Notes: generated by a model not told the origin, from the sequence alone. A DNA stretch of 64,000 bases from Rhizobiaceae bacterium (GCA_028279875.1 JANQMU010000087.1:1-64000), one strand, 5' to 3'; positions 33,844 through 41,474 are shown, numbered from the stretch's first letter. Translations and numbers: made by a program.

Positions 33844-35625
33844 CTAACAATCCGTCCAGGCATTGGATTTCGTCGGCGCGGATATGCTCGCTGTTCTGGC
33901 CCTGACCGTTTTTTGGGCCAGATCATAGACTGCATCGCAATATTCAAGAGTAGCAACGCGGTGTGTGACGATGATCAATGTCACATCGTCCGCCGCGATG
34001 GCATCAATAACAGCTTTTTCGGTGATGGCATCAAGCGCACTGGTCGCTTCGTCTAGTACCAGAACCGGCGCTTTGCGGTACAGTGCGCGCGCTATTCCGA
34101 TGCGCTGGCGCTGTCCGCCAGACAGTTGTTTGCCACGCTCGCCAACAATGGTCTGTATGCCGTCTGCAGCGTTTTCGATCATGCTGCCGAGTTGCGCCCG
34201 TTCTGCAGAAGTCATAACCAGATCCATGTCTATGGCGTTGGCGTCTACACCAAAGGCGATGTTTTCCGCAATCGACCCGTCGACCAAAAACACATCTTGG
34301 GGGACGTGAGAAACGGTTCGTTGCCAACCAAGGCGCGCTTCCCCGACCATGGGTTGCCCGTCGATTTCGATTGTGCCGCTTGTTGGGGTCAACAACCCTA
34401 AGAACAAATCGAGCAACGTGCTTTTCCCGGTACCGGTCTTGCCAACAAACCCGACACAACTGCCCTTTGGTATAGTCAATGAAACATCGTGAAGGACATC
34501 CTGTTTAGAGATCGCGTAGTGAAATCCGACCTTGTTAAAGCGCAAGGTCTTGATTAGCGGAATTGGCGCGACATCGCGATAGAACGAGTCGGCATCTATT
34601 GGCCGCTCGATTATGGCCAGCACATCCAAGACCATTGGCCGCATTGTGGTTATTTTGGACCACCCGCCGTAAACGAGTTGGGCGGTCGGCAATATGCGTT
34701 GTGCCGCGAAGCCAATTGCGGCGAGGGCCGGGATTGTAGCGGCGAAGTCACCCTGTAAAGCGAGGTAACTGGATATCACCGCAATAAGGACGATGCCGAC
34801 CGGTTCAATAAAAAGACGCGGCATTTGTAGAATTAGCTTGCTGGTACCGGTTACCCGCTGAACCCGATAAGTGCGATCCTTGAAATATTGGAAATATTGT
34901 TCTTGGCGACCGTCAAGCAGAATGTCGCGGATGCCGCCCAAACTGTCTTGAATCCATTTCAATAGGATATTCTGGTGCCGTGAGACAAATTCGCCAGCTT
35001 TCAGAAGGCGGTTGCGGGATAGCAGTACCGCGAGAACATAGACGATGCCTACAGTCAAAAATGTCCCAGTCCCGACGAATGGAGAGATCAGAACGATTGC
35101 AGAAACCGCAAACACAATGACGGACATCCCGACGAGAATGTTTAGTGCTGCGGTAAGCATGGAAACAACAGCAGGGGCTTTTGCAAGCCCCGCAACAATA
35201 GTTGTGAGGCCTTGCTGTGTGTGGACTTCGTATGATTGATATAGCGTTCGCCGATAAAGTTCTGACTGTAGGTCGCCACCGATGGCGTGCGACAAACGGG
35301 TGTTAACCCACAGCAAAAGCCCGCGCATAACCGACGCGAACACCACCGCACCAATAAACACGGCGGTTAAAAAGACAATCGTCGGTGACCGCCCATCGAT
35401 AGCCAGCACTTCTACAGCGCGACGGACAACATTATATTCCAAAGCCTTTTCAGGTGCCAGCAACACGCCAAGAAACGGAATAATTGCGCCGATGCTGGCT
35501 AGTTCGAATGCGCCACCGAACACCGTCAGAAGCGTAAGCAACTGAATTTGACGGCGGCGTTTCGCGGGTAGATGCCGCCACAGGCGCACCAGGATTTGAA
35601 TGTTCTGCGGCATCATCTTGCCCAT
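33844..35625 (-). CDS. ABC exporter half-transporter, PglK/MsbA-like flippase (phage cargo)
   Basis: 593 aa with six transmembrane helices in about 25-325, then an ATPase domain: Walker A G395-T403 (GKTGTGKST), Q-loop Q443, signature LSGGQ 501-505, Walker B VLVLDE 521-526, switch H555. All key residues are intact. Closest in character to lipid-linked oligosaccharide flippases of the PglK/WlaB type and to MsbA. It is on the strand opposite the late genes, so it can be transcribed in the lysogen. With the adjoining methyltransferase it probably alters a cell-surface glycan. Confidence 0.85.
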   Translation of the reverse strand: MGKMMPQNIQILVRLWRHLPAKRRRQIQLLTLLTVFGGAFELASIGAIIPFLGVLLAPEKALEYNVVRRAVEVLAIDGRSPTIVFLTAVFIGAVVFASVMRGLLLWVNTRLSHAIGGDLQSELYRRTLYQSYEVHTQQGLTTIVAGLAKAPAVVSMLTAALNILVGMSVIVFAVSAIVLISPFVGTGTFLTVGIVYVLAVLLSRNRLLKAGEFVSRHQNILLKWIQDSLGGIRDILLDGRQEQYFQYFKDRTYRVQRVTGTSKLILQMPRLFIEPVGIVLIAVISSYLALQGDFAATIPALAAIGFAAQRILPTAQLVYGGWSKITTMRPMVLDVLAIIERPIDADSFYRDVAPIPLIKTLRFNKVGFHYAISKQDVLHDVSLTIPKGSCVGFVGKTGTGKSTLLDLFLGLLTPTSGTIEIDGQPMVGEARLGWQRTVSHVPQDVFLVDGSIAENIAFGVDANAIDMDLVMTSAERAQLGSMIENAADGIQTIVGERGKQLSGGQRQRIGIARALYRKAPVLVLDEATSALDAITEKAVIDAIAADDVTLIIVTHRVATLEYCDAVYDLAQKTVRARTASISAPTKSNAWTDC

Positions 35626-35757
35626 GCATGGTAGCGGTGCGCGTGTCCTACACGGACATTCGATACAGCGCCAGACCTAAATCACGAACAGGAATCACCA
35701 TGGCTACAAAAGTAGGCCGTGAGGGTTAGACCTAAGCAACAAACAATCAGGTGAACA

Positions 35758-36480
35758 ATGGACCGCAATTTCGCGCGGGCGCTACCGCTCGTTCTGCAGC
35801 ATGAAGGTGGATACGTTAATCACCCGAATGATCCGGGTGGTGCGACAAACAAGGGCATCACGCTTGCCACCTTCCGACGATACGTCAAACCAAACGGGAC
35901 GATTGCCGATCTGAAACGGCTGACAGTCCAGCAAGCCGGGACGGTCTATCGCCGACAATATTGGGACAAGGTACACGGCGCGGAGCTTCCGGACGGTGTT
36001 GATTATGCGGTGTTCGATTTCGCGGTCAATTCCGGACCGGCGCGGGCGGCAAAGTACCTGCAAGCGATTGTCGGTGTCCCGCAAGATGGAAAGATTGGTC
36101 CAGTCACGCTAGCGGCAACTCAAGACATGTCTGCCGTGCATATCATTGAGACGCTTTGCGATAATCGCCTTGCCTTCATGAAACGCGCTCGGAACCGGAA
36201 AACCGGGAAACGTCTTTGGCCTACATTCGGCAAAGGATGGTCCCGGCGGATGAAGGGCGTGCGCGAACATGCGTTGGCGATGGCTATTCAGCCCGATGCA
36301 CCGCGCACTCAACGCGAAATCACGGACAAAATCACTCAGGGCCTCGACAGCGAGCTTAACGGCAAACCGGCCCCCACACCACCAAAACGACGCTCAACGC
36401 CACCACGGGCCAAATCTGGCGGCGCATTGGCCCGTCTTTTCTCTTGGCTCCTATCGGTCCTGTCGGGCCGTCCAATGTGA
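35758..36480 (+). CDS. Endolysin, glycoside hydrolase family 108
   Basis: 240 aa. LQHEGGYVNHPNDPGGATNKG is the GH108 signature, with E16 as the likely catalytic acid. The second half has the VDYAVFDFAVNSGPARAAKYLQ segment and the peptidoglycan-binding PQDGKIGPVTLAAT motif. A Pro/Arg linker leads to a hydrophobic C-terminal tail (ALARLFSWLLSVLSG), which might tether it to the membrane until lysis. It hydrolyses peptidoglycan late in infection. Confidence 0.93.
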   Translation: MDRNFARALPLVLQHEGGYVNHPNDPGGATNKGITLATFRRYVKPNGTIADLKRLTVQQAGTVYRRQYWDKVHGAELPDGVDYAVFDFAVNSGPARAAKYLQAIVGVPQDGKIGPVTLAATQDMSAVHIIETLCDNRLAFMKRARNRKTGKRLWPTFGKGWSRRMKGVREHALAMAIQPDAPRTQREITDKITQGLDSELNGKPAPTPPKRRSTPPRAKSGGALARLFSWLLSVLSGRPM

Positions 36481-36491
36481 AAGGAACAATA

Positions 36492-36650
36492 ATGGGAAAG
36501 TACAACAAATTCTGGATAGCCGTTCTGATGGTCGGCGCAAACTACGTGCGCGAGCGCTACGGCATTGACCTTGGCGTTGACCCGATGACGGCGGCAACGC
36601 TTGTCAATGGTGCGGGCGCAGCGCTGGTCTGGATGGTGCCCAATGCTTGA
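36492..36650 (+). CDS. Small membrane protein, holin-like candidate
   Basis: 52 aa with two hydrophobic stretches (FWIAVLMVGANYV, then TAATLVNGAGAALVWMVP). The opening KYNKFWIAVLM resembles small phage proteins annotated beside endolysins. Two-helix arrangement fits a small holin that lets the endolysin reach the wall. AAGGAAC is upstream. The holin role is inferred. Confidence 0.6.
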   Translation: MGKYNKFWIAVLMVGANYVRERYGIDLGVDPMTAATLVNGAGAALVWMVPNA

Positions 36651-36819
36651 TTGGTATGAACCGACGCAACGGGACTGGACAGAGGACTTCCCCCACGAGA
36701 ACGGCAACTACAACTGCAAGTGTCTGATGTGCGGGGAAATGTTCATCGGACATAAGCGCAGGTTCACCTGCCGAGTGTGCGCAGAGCCGGAGGGTGACCC
36801 GGAGGGTGACAATGTTTGA
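36643..36819 (+). CDS. Small zinc-ribbon protein in the lysis cassette
   Basis: 58 aa. Two Cys pairs (CKCLMC and CRVC with neighbouring GEMFIGHKRRFT) would bind zinc. It overlaps the previous gene by 8 bp and the next by 8 bp. Function unknown; it probably regulates or accompanies the lysis genes. Confidence 0.6.
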   Translation: MLDWYEPTQRDWTEDFPHENGNYNCKCLMCGEMFIGHKRRFTCRVCAEPEGDPEGDNV

Positions 36820-37063
36820 ACTGATGACGGGCGGGAGCGGCCCGCTCTATGCCATCGGCGCAGCCATCGCGACGCTGATTGGCGTGTTCTTGGCAGGAAG
36901 GCGGGCCGGGCGCAATGCCGAGCGTGTCAAAGACCAGAAGCGCGAACTCACGGAATGGAGCGAATATGACGACCTCATGGCAAAGGGGGAGCGGGCGCGC
37001 CGTGCTGTTGAGCATGGTTCTGATGCTGATCTCATGCACGACGACGGGCATAAGCGGTCCTGA
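36812..37063 (+). CDS. Inner-membrane spanin-like protein (Rz-like)
   Basis: 83 aa. One N-terminal membrane helix (LYAIGAAIATLIGVFLAG) then an Arg/Glu/Lys-rich helix (RRAGRNAERVKDQKRELTEW). This is the layout of an inner-membrane spanin, which reaches across the periplasm. The o-spanin candidate begins inside its coding sequence in another frame. The two together disrupt the outer membrane at lysis. Assignment is from architecture and nesting. Confidence 0.65.
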   Translation: MFELMTGGSGPLYAIGAAIATLIGVFLAGRRAGRNAERVKDQKRELTEWSEYDDLMAKGERARRAVEHGSDADLMHDDGHKRS

Positions 37064-37181
37064 CCCGAACGCGGTGGCATGCCGGTTGTTCCATTCTATC
37101 ACCTGGTCTGAAGATGACACACGTGAAACCATCCGCCAGATAAAGGCGCACAACGCGGCCTGGAAGGCGGTTTGTAATTAG
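36966..37181 (+). CDS. Outer-membrane spanin-like lipoprotein (Rz1-like), nested
   Basis: 71 aa. A signal peptide (RAVLLSMVLMLISC) ends in the lipobox LISC, so Cys28 would be lipidated. The mature part (FHSITWSEDDTRETIRQIKAHNAAWKAVC) resembles small lipoproteins coupled to Rz-like proteins in alphaproteobacterial phages. Its first 98 bp lie within the i-spanin gene in a different frame, as in classical Rz/Rz1 nesting. Confidence 0.75.
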   Translation: MTTSWQRGSGRAVLLSMVLMLISCTTTGISGPDPNAVACRLFHSITWSEDDTRETIRQIKAHNAAWKAVCN

Positions 37182-37281
37182 CAGCGGGCCACGCATCAGC
37201 GGACACTGAATGCGCGACCCTACCACCACCCTTGCGCTAACAAGGAGGCGGCTACCACCAAAGGTAACCGATTAATGGTAA

Positions 37282-37572
37282 ATGAGACATTTATGTTTTG
37301 CAGCGGCAGCGCTGCTATATGCCATGCCAAGTTCTGCACATATGCTGCCGTGTTGGCCGGCGGACAAAGCCCTGTCGGATTTGAGCACGGATCGTGACGA
37401 AGTGGTTGCGTTCCGGGGACGGGACAACGTAAACCGGCAATGGATAATCACCAAAAACCGCGCGGGAAACTGGACCCTGATTATGCTTGTGCGAAATTCG
37501 GACGGCGTTTTGATGGCGTGCCGGGCCACGATAGGCACCGAAGGGGTTCTGTTCCCCGGTGAGGCGACCTAA
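37282..37572 (+). CDS. Secreted small phage protein
   Basis: 96 aa with an N-terminal signal peptide (RHLCFAAAALLYAMPSSAH). The mature domain has two Cys (CWPADK and MACRA) that could form a disulphide. It looks like a periplasmic protein: a superinfection-exclusion or lysis-accessory role is possible but not shown. Its stop overlaps the next start (TAATG). Confidence 0.65.
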   Translation: MRHLCFAAAALLYAMPSSAHMLPCWPADKALSDLSTDRDEVVAFRGRDNVNRQWIITKNRAGNWTLIMLVRNSDGVLMACRATIGTEGVLFPGEAT

Positions 37573-37868
37573 TGGGCGGGCGATATTTTGATCCGAAAAT
37601 TTCGGTCGGCAATGTCCTTACAATAATCTTTGTTGTTGGTGCTATCATAACCGCCTGGTTCGCGTTGGGGGAGCGCGTCGCGCTTGTCGAAAAAGCGGTA
37701 GCACAACAAGAAACCAGTTTTGAAAGGCGGGTGACAAAGGTCGAAAAACTACAAGAAGAAACGGACGACACGGTCAATGACATAAGAATAGAGCTTCGTG
37801 GCATTAAGACGACGCAACAGCATCAAACCGAGACACTGCAGCGCATTTTGAAAGCAGTGGAACAATAA
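37572..37868 (+). CDS. Membrane-anchored coiled-coil phage protein
   Basis: 98 aa. Single N-terminal membrane segment (VLTIIFVVGAIITAWFALG) followed by a heptad-rich coiled coil to the end. Comparable small proteins near lysis genes are called holin-like or haemolysin XhlA-like. The last rightward gene before the leftward repressor operon. Confidence 0.6.
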   Translation: MGGRYFDPKISVGNVLTIIFVVGAIITAWFALGERVALVEKAVAQQETSFERRVTKVEKLQEETDDTVNDIRIELRGIKTTQQHQTETLQRILKAVEQ

Positions 37869-37872
37869 ACTG

Positions 37873-38283
37873 TTAAAGCGATACAGCGATATAACCGCAA
37901 ACCAATAGCAAGATCACCAATAACGTAGCTATCCAGCGGGCAAGCCCCAATAGTTTGTGAATGTGGTGATTGGCTTCGTTCACCACATAGGCGATCCGGG
38001 CAACGTCCTGTCGGGAATGTGCTAGAAGGCGGTCGCGCGTTTCCTGATCAAATTCGTATTCTGCGCCTGTCCAGGGACCGAACATCCCGATTTCTTCATG
38101 CAGAATGTTCTTGGAAAAATTCTCACCGAATCGCCAATCCGCCTCGGCCCCTTGGGGCTTTTCAATCTCCGTGACGACGCGCATTCCCGTTTCCAAAACG
38201 GCTTTTGCAATCTCGTCGGAATCCTGCGCTTTTTCTTCATCCGGCATCCGAACGACTATAGGCGGTTCATATCCCCACGACAA
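37873..38283 (-). CDS. C-terminally membrane-anchored phage protein
   Basis: 136 aa. Cytoplasmic acidic region first, then one C-terminal membrane helix (WIATLLVILLLVCGYIAVSL). The last gene of the leftward operon headed by the repressor. Overlaps the preceding gene by 17 bp. Being expressed with the repressor in a lysogen, it could serve superinfection exclusion. No family recognised. Confidence 0.6.
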   Translation of the reverse strand: MSWGYEPPIVVRMPDEEKAQDSDEIAKAVLETGMRVVTEIEKPQGAEADWRFGENFSKNILHEEIGMFGPWTGAEYEFDQETRDRLLAHSRQDVARIAYVVNEANHHIHKLLGLARWIATLLVILLLVCGYIAVSL

Positions 38284-38812
38284 TCACCGGGTCTTCGCCG
38301 GTCATATTGCGTATCGTTTCGATAGGATTTTCGCGCCTTCCGTGAGTACCACGCTTCACAGTGACAAAATCGCCATATTCCGCTTCTGCTGACATGCGCG
38401 CTCTTTCCCAATCGGCTTTCGCTATTGTCTTCGTCGGCATCTTCGGGAATTGGCGATACCCTTCTTGGCGAGCGGCATCCATCGTCGGATCATGGCCTAA
38501 TTCCCCAGTCGACAAGGAAGCGCCAAACAGCATTGACGCAACTTCCTTCATATCAGCATAGCACATTGGCCCCATGGCAACCCCGGTCAAACATGACGCC
38601 ACCATGTAGGTGTCCCACTGCCGTTGCTCTGGTAATTCGCTCATATTCATTCTGGCTTCCCGCCAATTCAGTTTACCTAGCGGCGTCGCATAGCGTTCAA
38701 TTCGTGCAGCAGCGTCTGGCGGTCCAGCTCGGATATAGGGGTGCCCTTCCAAAGCATTATGTGTGGAATACGTTGCTCCATCGATCAAATCCCTCTCAAG
38801 CAGCATACACAA
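38267..38812 (-). CDS. Lysogeny-operon protein of unknown function
   Basis: 181 aa, soluble, with three Met/Cys-rich helices in the middle (VASCLTGVAMGPMCYADMKEVAS). No domain recognised. It is in the same strand and run as the repressor, so it is probably expressed in the prophage state. Confidence 0.55.
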   Translation of the reverse strand: MCMLLERDLIDGATYSTHNALEGHPYIRAGPPDAAARIERYATPLGKLNWREARMNMSELPEQRQWDTYMVASCLTGVAMGPMCYADMKEVASMLFGASLSTGELGHDPTMDAARQEGYRQFPKMPTKTIAKADWERARMSAEAEYGDFVTVKRGTHGRRENPIETIRNMTGEDPVIVVGI

Positions 38813-38857
38813 ATTTGCCTACCTGCTGTAAGTCCCTTGAAAACCGTCTGTGCTCAT

Positions 38858-39082
38858 TCAATCGCTCAGTTCAAGCCGTCGCTCAATCCTGTCTAGGCGC
38901 GATTGAATGAGCGCGATCGTGCTTTCGTGCGCTGATACATTGGTCATGAAGCCCGCCATATGCTGCTGAATGCCGATCAGCGATGTTTTCACGTCCGACA
39001 TCCCGCTTTCCAGATTGGTCAAGCGTGCCTGTATCGATTTCAATTGCTCCAAAAGCAATTCGTTTGTCACCTTGTCAGCCAT
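38858..39082 (-). CDS. Small coiled-coil protein
   Basis: 74 aa, almost entirely heptad-patterned (NELLLEQLKSIQARLTNLES, then LIQSRLDRIERRLEL). Very similar short coiled coils (MAD-x-VTNELLLE...) recur in alphaproteobacterial prophages; function is unknown. The ATG at 39082 is unambiguous. Confidence 0.65.
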   Translation of the reverse strand: MADKVTNELLLEQLKSIQARLTNLESGMSDVKTSLIGIQQHMAGFMTNVSAHESTIALIQSRLDRIERRLELSD

Positions 39083-39094
39083 TGGCTTTGCCCT

Positions 39095-39337
39095 TCATCG
39101 TATTTTGATTTCGTGCGCACGATAGACGGCTTCCATGTCCGCTTCGCGCACCGGGATTTCATACGGCGGTTCATCCGGTGGACGGCCGCGCATGGCATCA
39201 ACGCATATCTCCAAAGCGTCGGCGCGGCTGTAGCGGCCGGCCTGCTTGATATCGGGCACGTAGCCATGACGGCCCGGGCCCCACCATGCACCGTGTTCGT
39301 GAGACCAGACCAGATAGGTTTCGTCCTTGCCTGACAT
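39095..39337 (-). CDS. Small lysogeny-operon protein
   Basis: 80 aa, starting MSGKDETYLVWSHEHGAWWGP. Trp/Tyr/His-rich and likely a compact beta fold (YVPDIKQAGRYSRADALEIC). Similar short proteins with the VWSxEHxAWWxP pattern occur in rhizobial phages. The longer frame back to 39433 overlaps the neighbouring gene and is not used. Confidence 0.6.
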   Translation of the reverse strand: MSGKDETYLVWSHEHGAWWGPGRHGYVPDIKQAGRYSRADALEICVDAMRGRPPDEPPYEIPVREADMEAVYRAHEIKIR

Positions 39338-39342
39338 CGCAA

Positions 39343-39663
39343 CTACCCCGCCAAATCCCAATCGTCTGCCCGCATGTCGATAGCGACCCCAAGGCAGTAG
39401 ATTTCTATGCGCAGATGCCCGGGCAATGGACATCCCAAGGCGGCGGTTTTCTCATATACGACGGTGAAAAAATCATCGATTTCCTCTATCGCGGCGTCCT
39501 TGGCGATGCCCTGCTGGAGTAGCTGCTGCGCTTCGCCATTAATGATGGCTGACAAGAACTCCATGGCCTTTGAAGGTATCTCTGCCCGCTCGACATAACC
39601 GAATGCGGCATCATAGACCACTGTTTCACGGTACCTTAGCGGAAAGGGAATTGGGGGCAACAC
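39343..39663 (-). CDS. Small lysogeny-operon protein
   Basis: 106 aa, GTG start, acidic and helical (SKAMEFLSAIINGEAQQLLQQG). No family recognised. It lies 5 bp upstream of the next gene and 14 bp after the repressor, consistent with one transcript. Confidence 0.55.
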   Translation of the reverse strand: MLPPIPFPLRYRETVVYDAAFGYVERAEIPSKAMEFLSAIINGEAQQLLQQGIAKDAAIEEIDDFFTVVYEKTAALGCPLPGHLRIEIYCLGVAIDMRADDWDLAG

Positions 39664-39677
39664 TTGACTCCTACTGG

Positions 39678-39920
39678 TTACGGTGAACGACGCTTGAGGC
39701 GAACGCCGGGACCGCCGCCGTTCTCCGGGATGAATTCAACCCCGGCATTTTCCAAGACTGTCTGAACAGCGGCGACATTAGCCGCATAGCTTCCACCGGG
39801 GCCTTTGGCACCCTCCATGCGCTTGATTGTCAGTGTTGATAGCCCTGCATCGCTGGCCAGCGTTGCTTGTGACATGCGCACGAGTGCACGGGCGGCTTTA
39901 ATTTGGTCGGACGTGATCAA
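39678..39920 (-). CDS. XRE-family phage repressor
   Basis: 80 aa with an XRE helix-turn-helix (MSQATLASDAGLSTLTIKRME) and a short C-terminal part (NVAAVQTVLENAGVEFIPE) typical of small single-domain repressors that lack the CI cleavage domain. Starts with TTG at 39920; the nearby ATG at 39928 runs into an immediate stop. It probably maintains lysogeny by binding the paired sites at 39948-39986. Confidence 0.8.
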   Translation of the reverse strand: MITSDQIKAARALVRMSQATLASDAGLSTLTIKRMEGAKGPGGSYAANVAAVQTVLENAGVEFIPENGGGPGVRLKRRSP

Positions 39921-39947
39921 AAAAACATCCCTTTAGGTATTGTAAAT

Positions 39948-39986
39948 GTTACCAAAGGTATCATATAAAAGATACCAAAGGGTACC
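39948..39986. promoter_or_regulatory. Paired operators GATACC-AAA-GGTATC between repressor and early rightward gene
   Basis: Site 1 is GTTACCAAAGGTATC (39948-39962), site 2 is GATACCAAAGGGTACC (39971-39986), both variants of one palindrome. An additional half-site AGGTAT lies at 39935-39940. Site centres are 23-24 bp apart in the divergent intergenic region, as in repressor/Cro-type switches. The AT-rich stretch between them may carry promoter elements. Confidence 0.65.
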
Positions 39987-40028
39987 GGCGAAAGTCGTTA
40001 CGTATCACATATATAGGATAAAGGACCG

Positions 40029-40328
40029 ATGTTCAACCGTAGCGCGATTATGAAGCGGGCTTGGGGAATCCTTCGGGACCATTTCACTATAGCGGGCCGC
40101 TTCCATCGTCCGGCTGATTGGAAACTTGCAATGTCTATCGCTTTAAAAAAAGCATGGGCCGAAGCCAAAGAAGCGGCACGGATAGCATGCATTCCCGTCA
40201 AGGACAGGCAGGCACGGATAGCCGCCCTTCAAGGCCGGATTGCCATGTTGTCGTATCGACCAATTGGCCACTGCATTCAAACGGAAAGGAGGGACTTGGA
40301 ACGCCAGATCGCGGCACTCGCCGCTTAG
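40029..40328 (+). CDS. Small basic phage protein
   Basis: 99 aa. It opens MFNRSAIMKRAWGILRDHF, a pattern common to many small phage proteins that follow repressor operators. The sequence is basic and helical (KKAWAEAKEAARIA). It is divergent from the repressor and likely the first gene under its control. AAGGA lies 4 nt upstream. Function unknown. Confidence 0.65.
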   Translation: MFNRSAIMKRAWGILRDHFTIAGRFHRPADWKLAMSIALKKAWAEAKEAARIACIPVKDRQARIAALQGRIAMLSYRPIGHCIQTERRDLERQIAALAA

Positions 40329-40399
40329 CGAGCGGACCGGGGAAACGATGCACCGTTTCCCCGGTCCATGTCACAACCCCACGAATAGGAGTCTTAGAC

Positions 40400-41302
40400 A
40401 TGAAAAAAGCTATCACAGAGTCCGCGCCGGTCAAAGCCACGCCCGCGACATCGATTGTACCGCTGAATCAAGAAGCCGTTGTCGAAGAAACGGCAACGCT
40501 GGACGGGCTCATTGCGGCGCATGCAGACGCATGGCGTGAAATCCGCAGCAATCTAAGGCAGCAAGAGAAGTGCGGCGGTGGTTTTGACCATCCCGAAATC
40601 CGTGAACTGGAAAAGCGCTTTTCAGCGGCAAATGACAAGAGGGGGCGCATAGAGAAACAAATTGCGAAAACGCCAAGTGCTACGTTGGCAGAAGAACGCC
40701 GGAAGGCGGCATTCTTTCTTGGCCTTTCGAAGCGCGGGGAGGATATCGAGCGGCATCAAAAGTCGATGTTGAAGTCTCTCATACCGCAGCAAGCCGGCCA
40801 TAAGACTACGGACGACACGGCCACCGTTGCCGGCGTCACGCTCGATACATTGATAGAGCGAGAAAAAGTGTTGCGCGGGGAAATGGCACACATAGAAGCC
40901 AAGAGCAATGAATGCGCATCTGGTTCGCCGGAATTGGCGGCATATGATGACGCCCATTCAGCGCTCGCTTCAAAGTACGGGTTTTTTGTTGGGCAGATCG
41001 CCGGATACCCTTGCAAAACCATGGCGGAAATTCACCAGAAGGCCGCACTGCTGATCAGTTTGGCGCAACTCGGCGATGATCTTGATTGTTACGTGTTGCC
41101 GCTGTTGGCTTCCATGCTGGCACGCGATACAACCGGCCAAGACGACGAAGAAGCCCGCCGTGCCGCGACCATCGATTTTGCGAAAACAACTGGTGAGCGA
41201 TTGGATGCCGTGGCGCAAGCTACCGCTGCGTTGGATGACGCTGCGTTCACGGCATACACCGAAGCCTACCATGCCGTGAACGGATGGAAATACTGCGAAT
41301 AG
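40400..41302 (+). CDS. Large helical phage protein of unknown function
   Basis: 300 aa, mostly helical, with two similar stretches: LDGLIAAHADAWREIRSNLRQ / FLGLSKRGEDIERHQKSM and LDTLIEREKVLRGEMAH / LISLAQLGDDLDCYVLPL, suggesting an internal duplication. AGGAG lies 8-9 nt before the ATG. It is the rightmost gene of the prophage and is followed by a strong terminator. It may act early, but no domain is recognised. Confidence 0.65.
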   Translation: MKKAITESAPVKATPATSIVPLNQEAVVEETATLDGLIAAHADAWREIRSNLRQQEKCGGGFDHPEIRELEKRFSAANDKRGRIEKQIAKTPSATLAEERRKAAFFLGLSKRGEDIERHQKSMLKSLIPQQAGHKTTDDTATVAGVTLDTLIEREKVLRGEMAHIEAKSNECASGSPELAAYDDAHSALASKYGFFVGQIAGYPCKTMAEIHQKAALLISLAQLGDDLDCYVLPLLASMLARDTTGQDDEEARRAATIDFAKTTGERLDAVAQATAALDDAAFTAYTEAYHAVNGWKYCE

Positions 41303-41334
41303 CCATGCTGGCAATTTTCCAGCGTGGATGACAG

Positions 41335-41361
41335 ACGGGGCTGTTTTGGCCCCGTTTTTTT
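41335..41361 (+). terminator. Rho-independent terminator at the right end of the prophage
   Basis: ACGGGGC (41335-41341) and GCCCCGT (41349-41355) with a 7-nt loop, followed by seven T. It lies 32 nt after the last phage gene and insulates the tRNA-Ser region. Confidence 0.9.
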
Positions 41362-41382
41362 GTTGCGCCACCACGCCGCGTC

Positions 41383-41405
41383 ATTGAAAGAACCATTGAA
41401 AGAAC
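41383..41405 (+). repeat. Tandem ATTGAAAGAAC repeats, right candidate integrase arm sites
   Basis: Copies at 41383-41393 and 41395-41405, separated by one base, identical to the pair at 4439-4461. They lie 58 bp inside attR. If the phage circularises, the two pairs flank the attP core on opposite sides, which is how arm-type sites are placed. Confidence 0.6.
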
Positions 41406-41463
41406 GCCGCTTTAACAGCGGATTTTTTGTTCAGTAATTCATATCGCTATCCGAGAAACCGGC

Positions 41464-41474
41464 CGGAGGAGGTG
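41464..41474. repeat. attR core within the 3' end of tRNA-Ser
   Basis: CGGAGGAGGTG, the reverse complement of the tRNA 3' end (discriminator G, acceptor strand CTCCTCC, and three T-stem bases). It is identical to 4297-4307. The phage supplies this end, and the sequence beyond the discriminator on the tRNA strand is GCCGG, with no CCA. Confidence 0.8.

Larger units (their letters stand above)
4297..41474. mobile_element. Integrated podovirus-type prophage in tRNA-Ser(UGA)
   Basis: About 37.2 kb bounded by the 11-bp direct repeat CGGAGGAGGTG. It contains int at the left end, an early/replication module, TerS-TerL-portal-scaffold-coat, head completion and ejection proteins, tail fibres, a cargo pair, a lysis cassette, and a repressor operon at the right end. 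No large deletion is visible in the structural and packaging set and all recognised core genes are open, so it may be functional. The only clearly decayed part is the palindrome-rich stretch after int. Confidence 0.92.

Noticed and set aside
4439-41405. ATTGAAAGAAC tandem repeats taken as the att core
   Set aside because: They are not in the tRNA, while CGGAGGAGGTG coincides exactly with the tRNA 3' end and is followed by CCA at attL. The repeats fit arm sites better.
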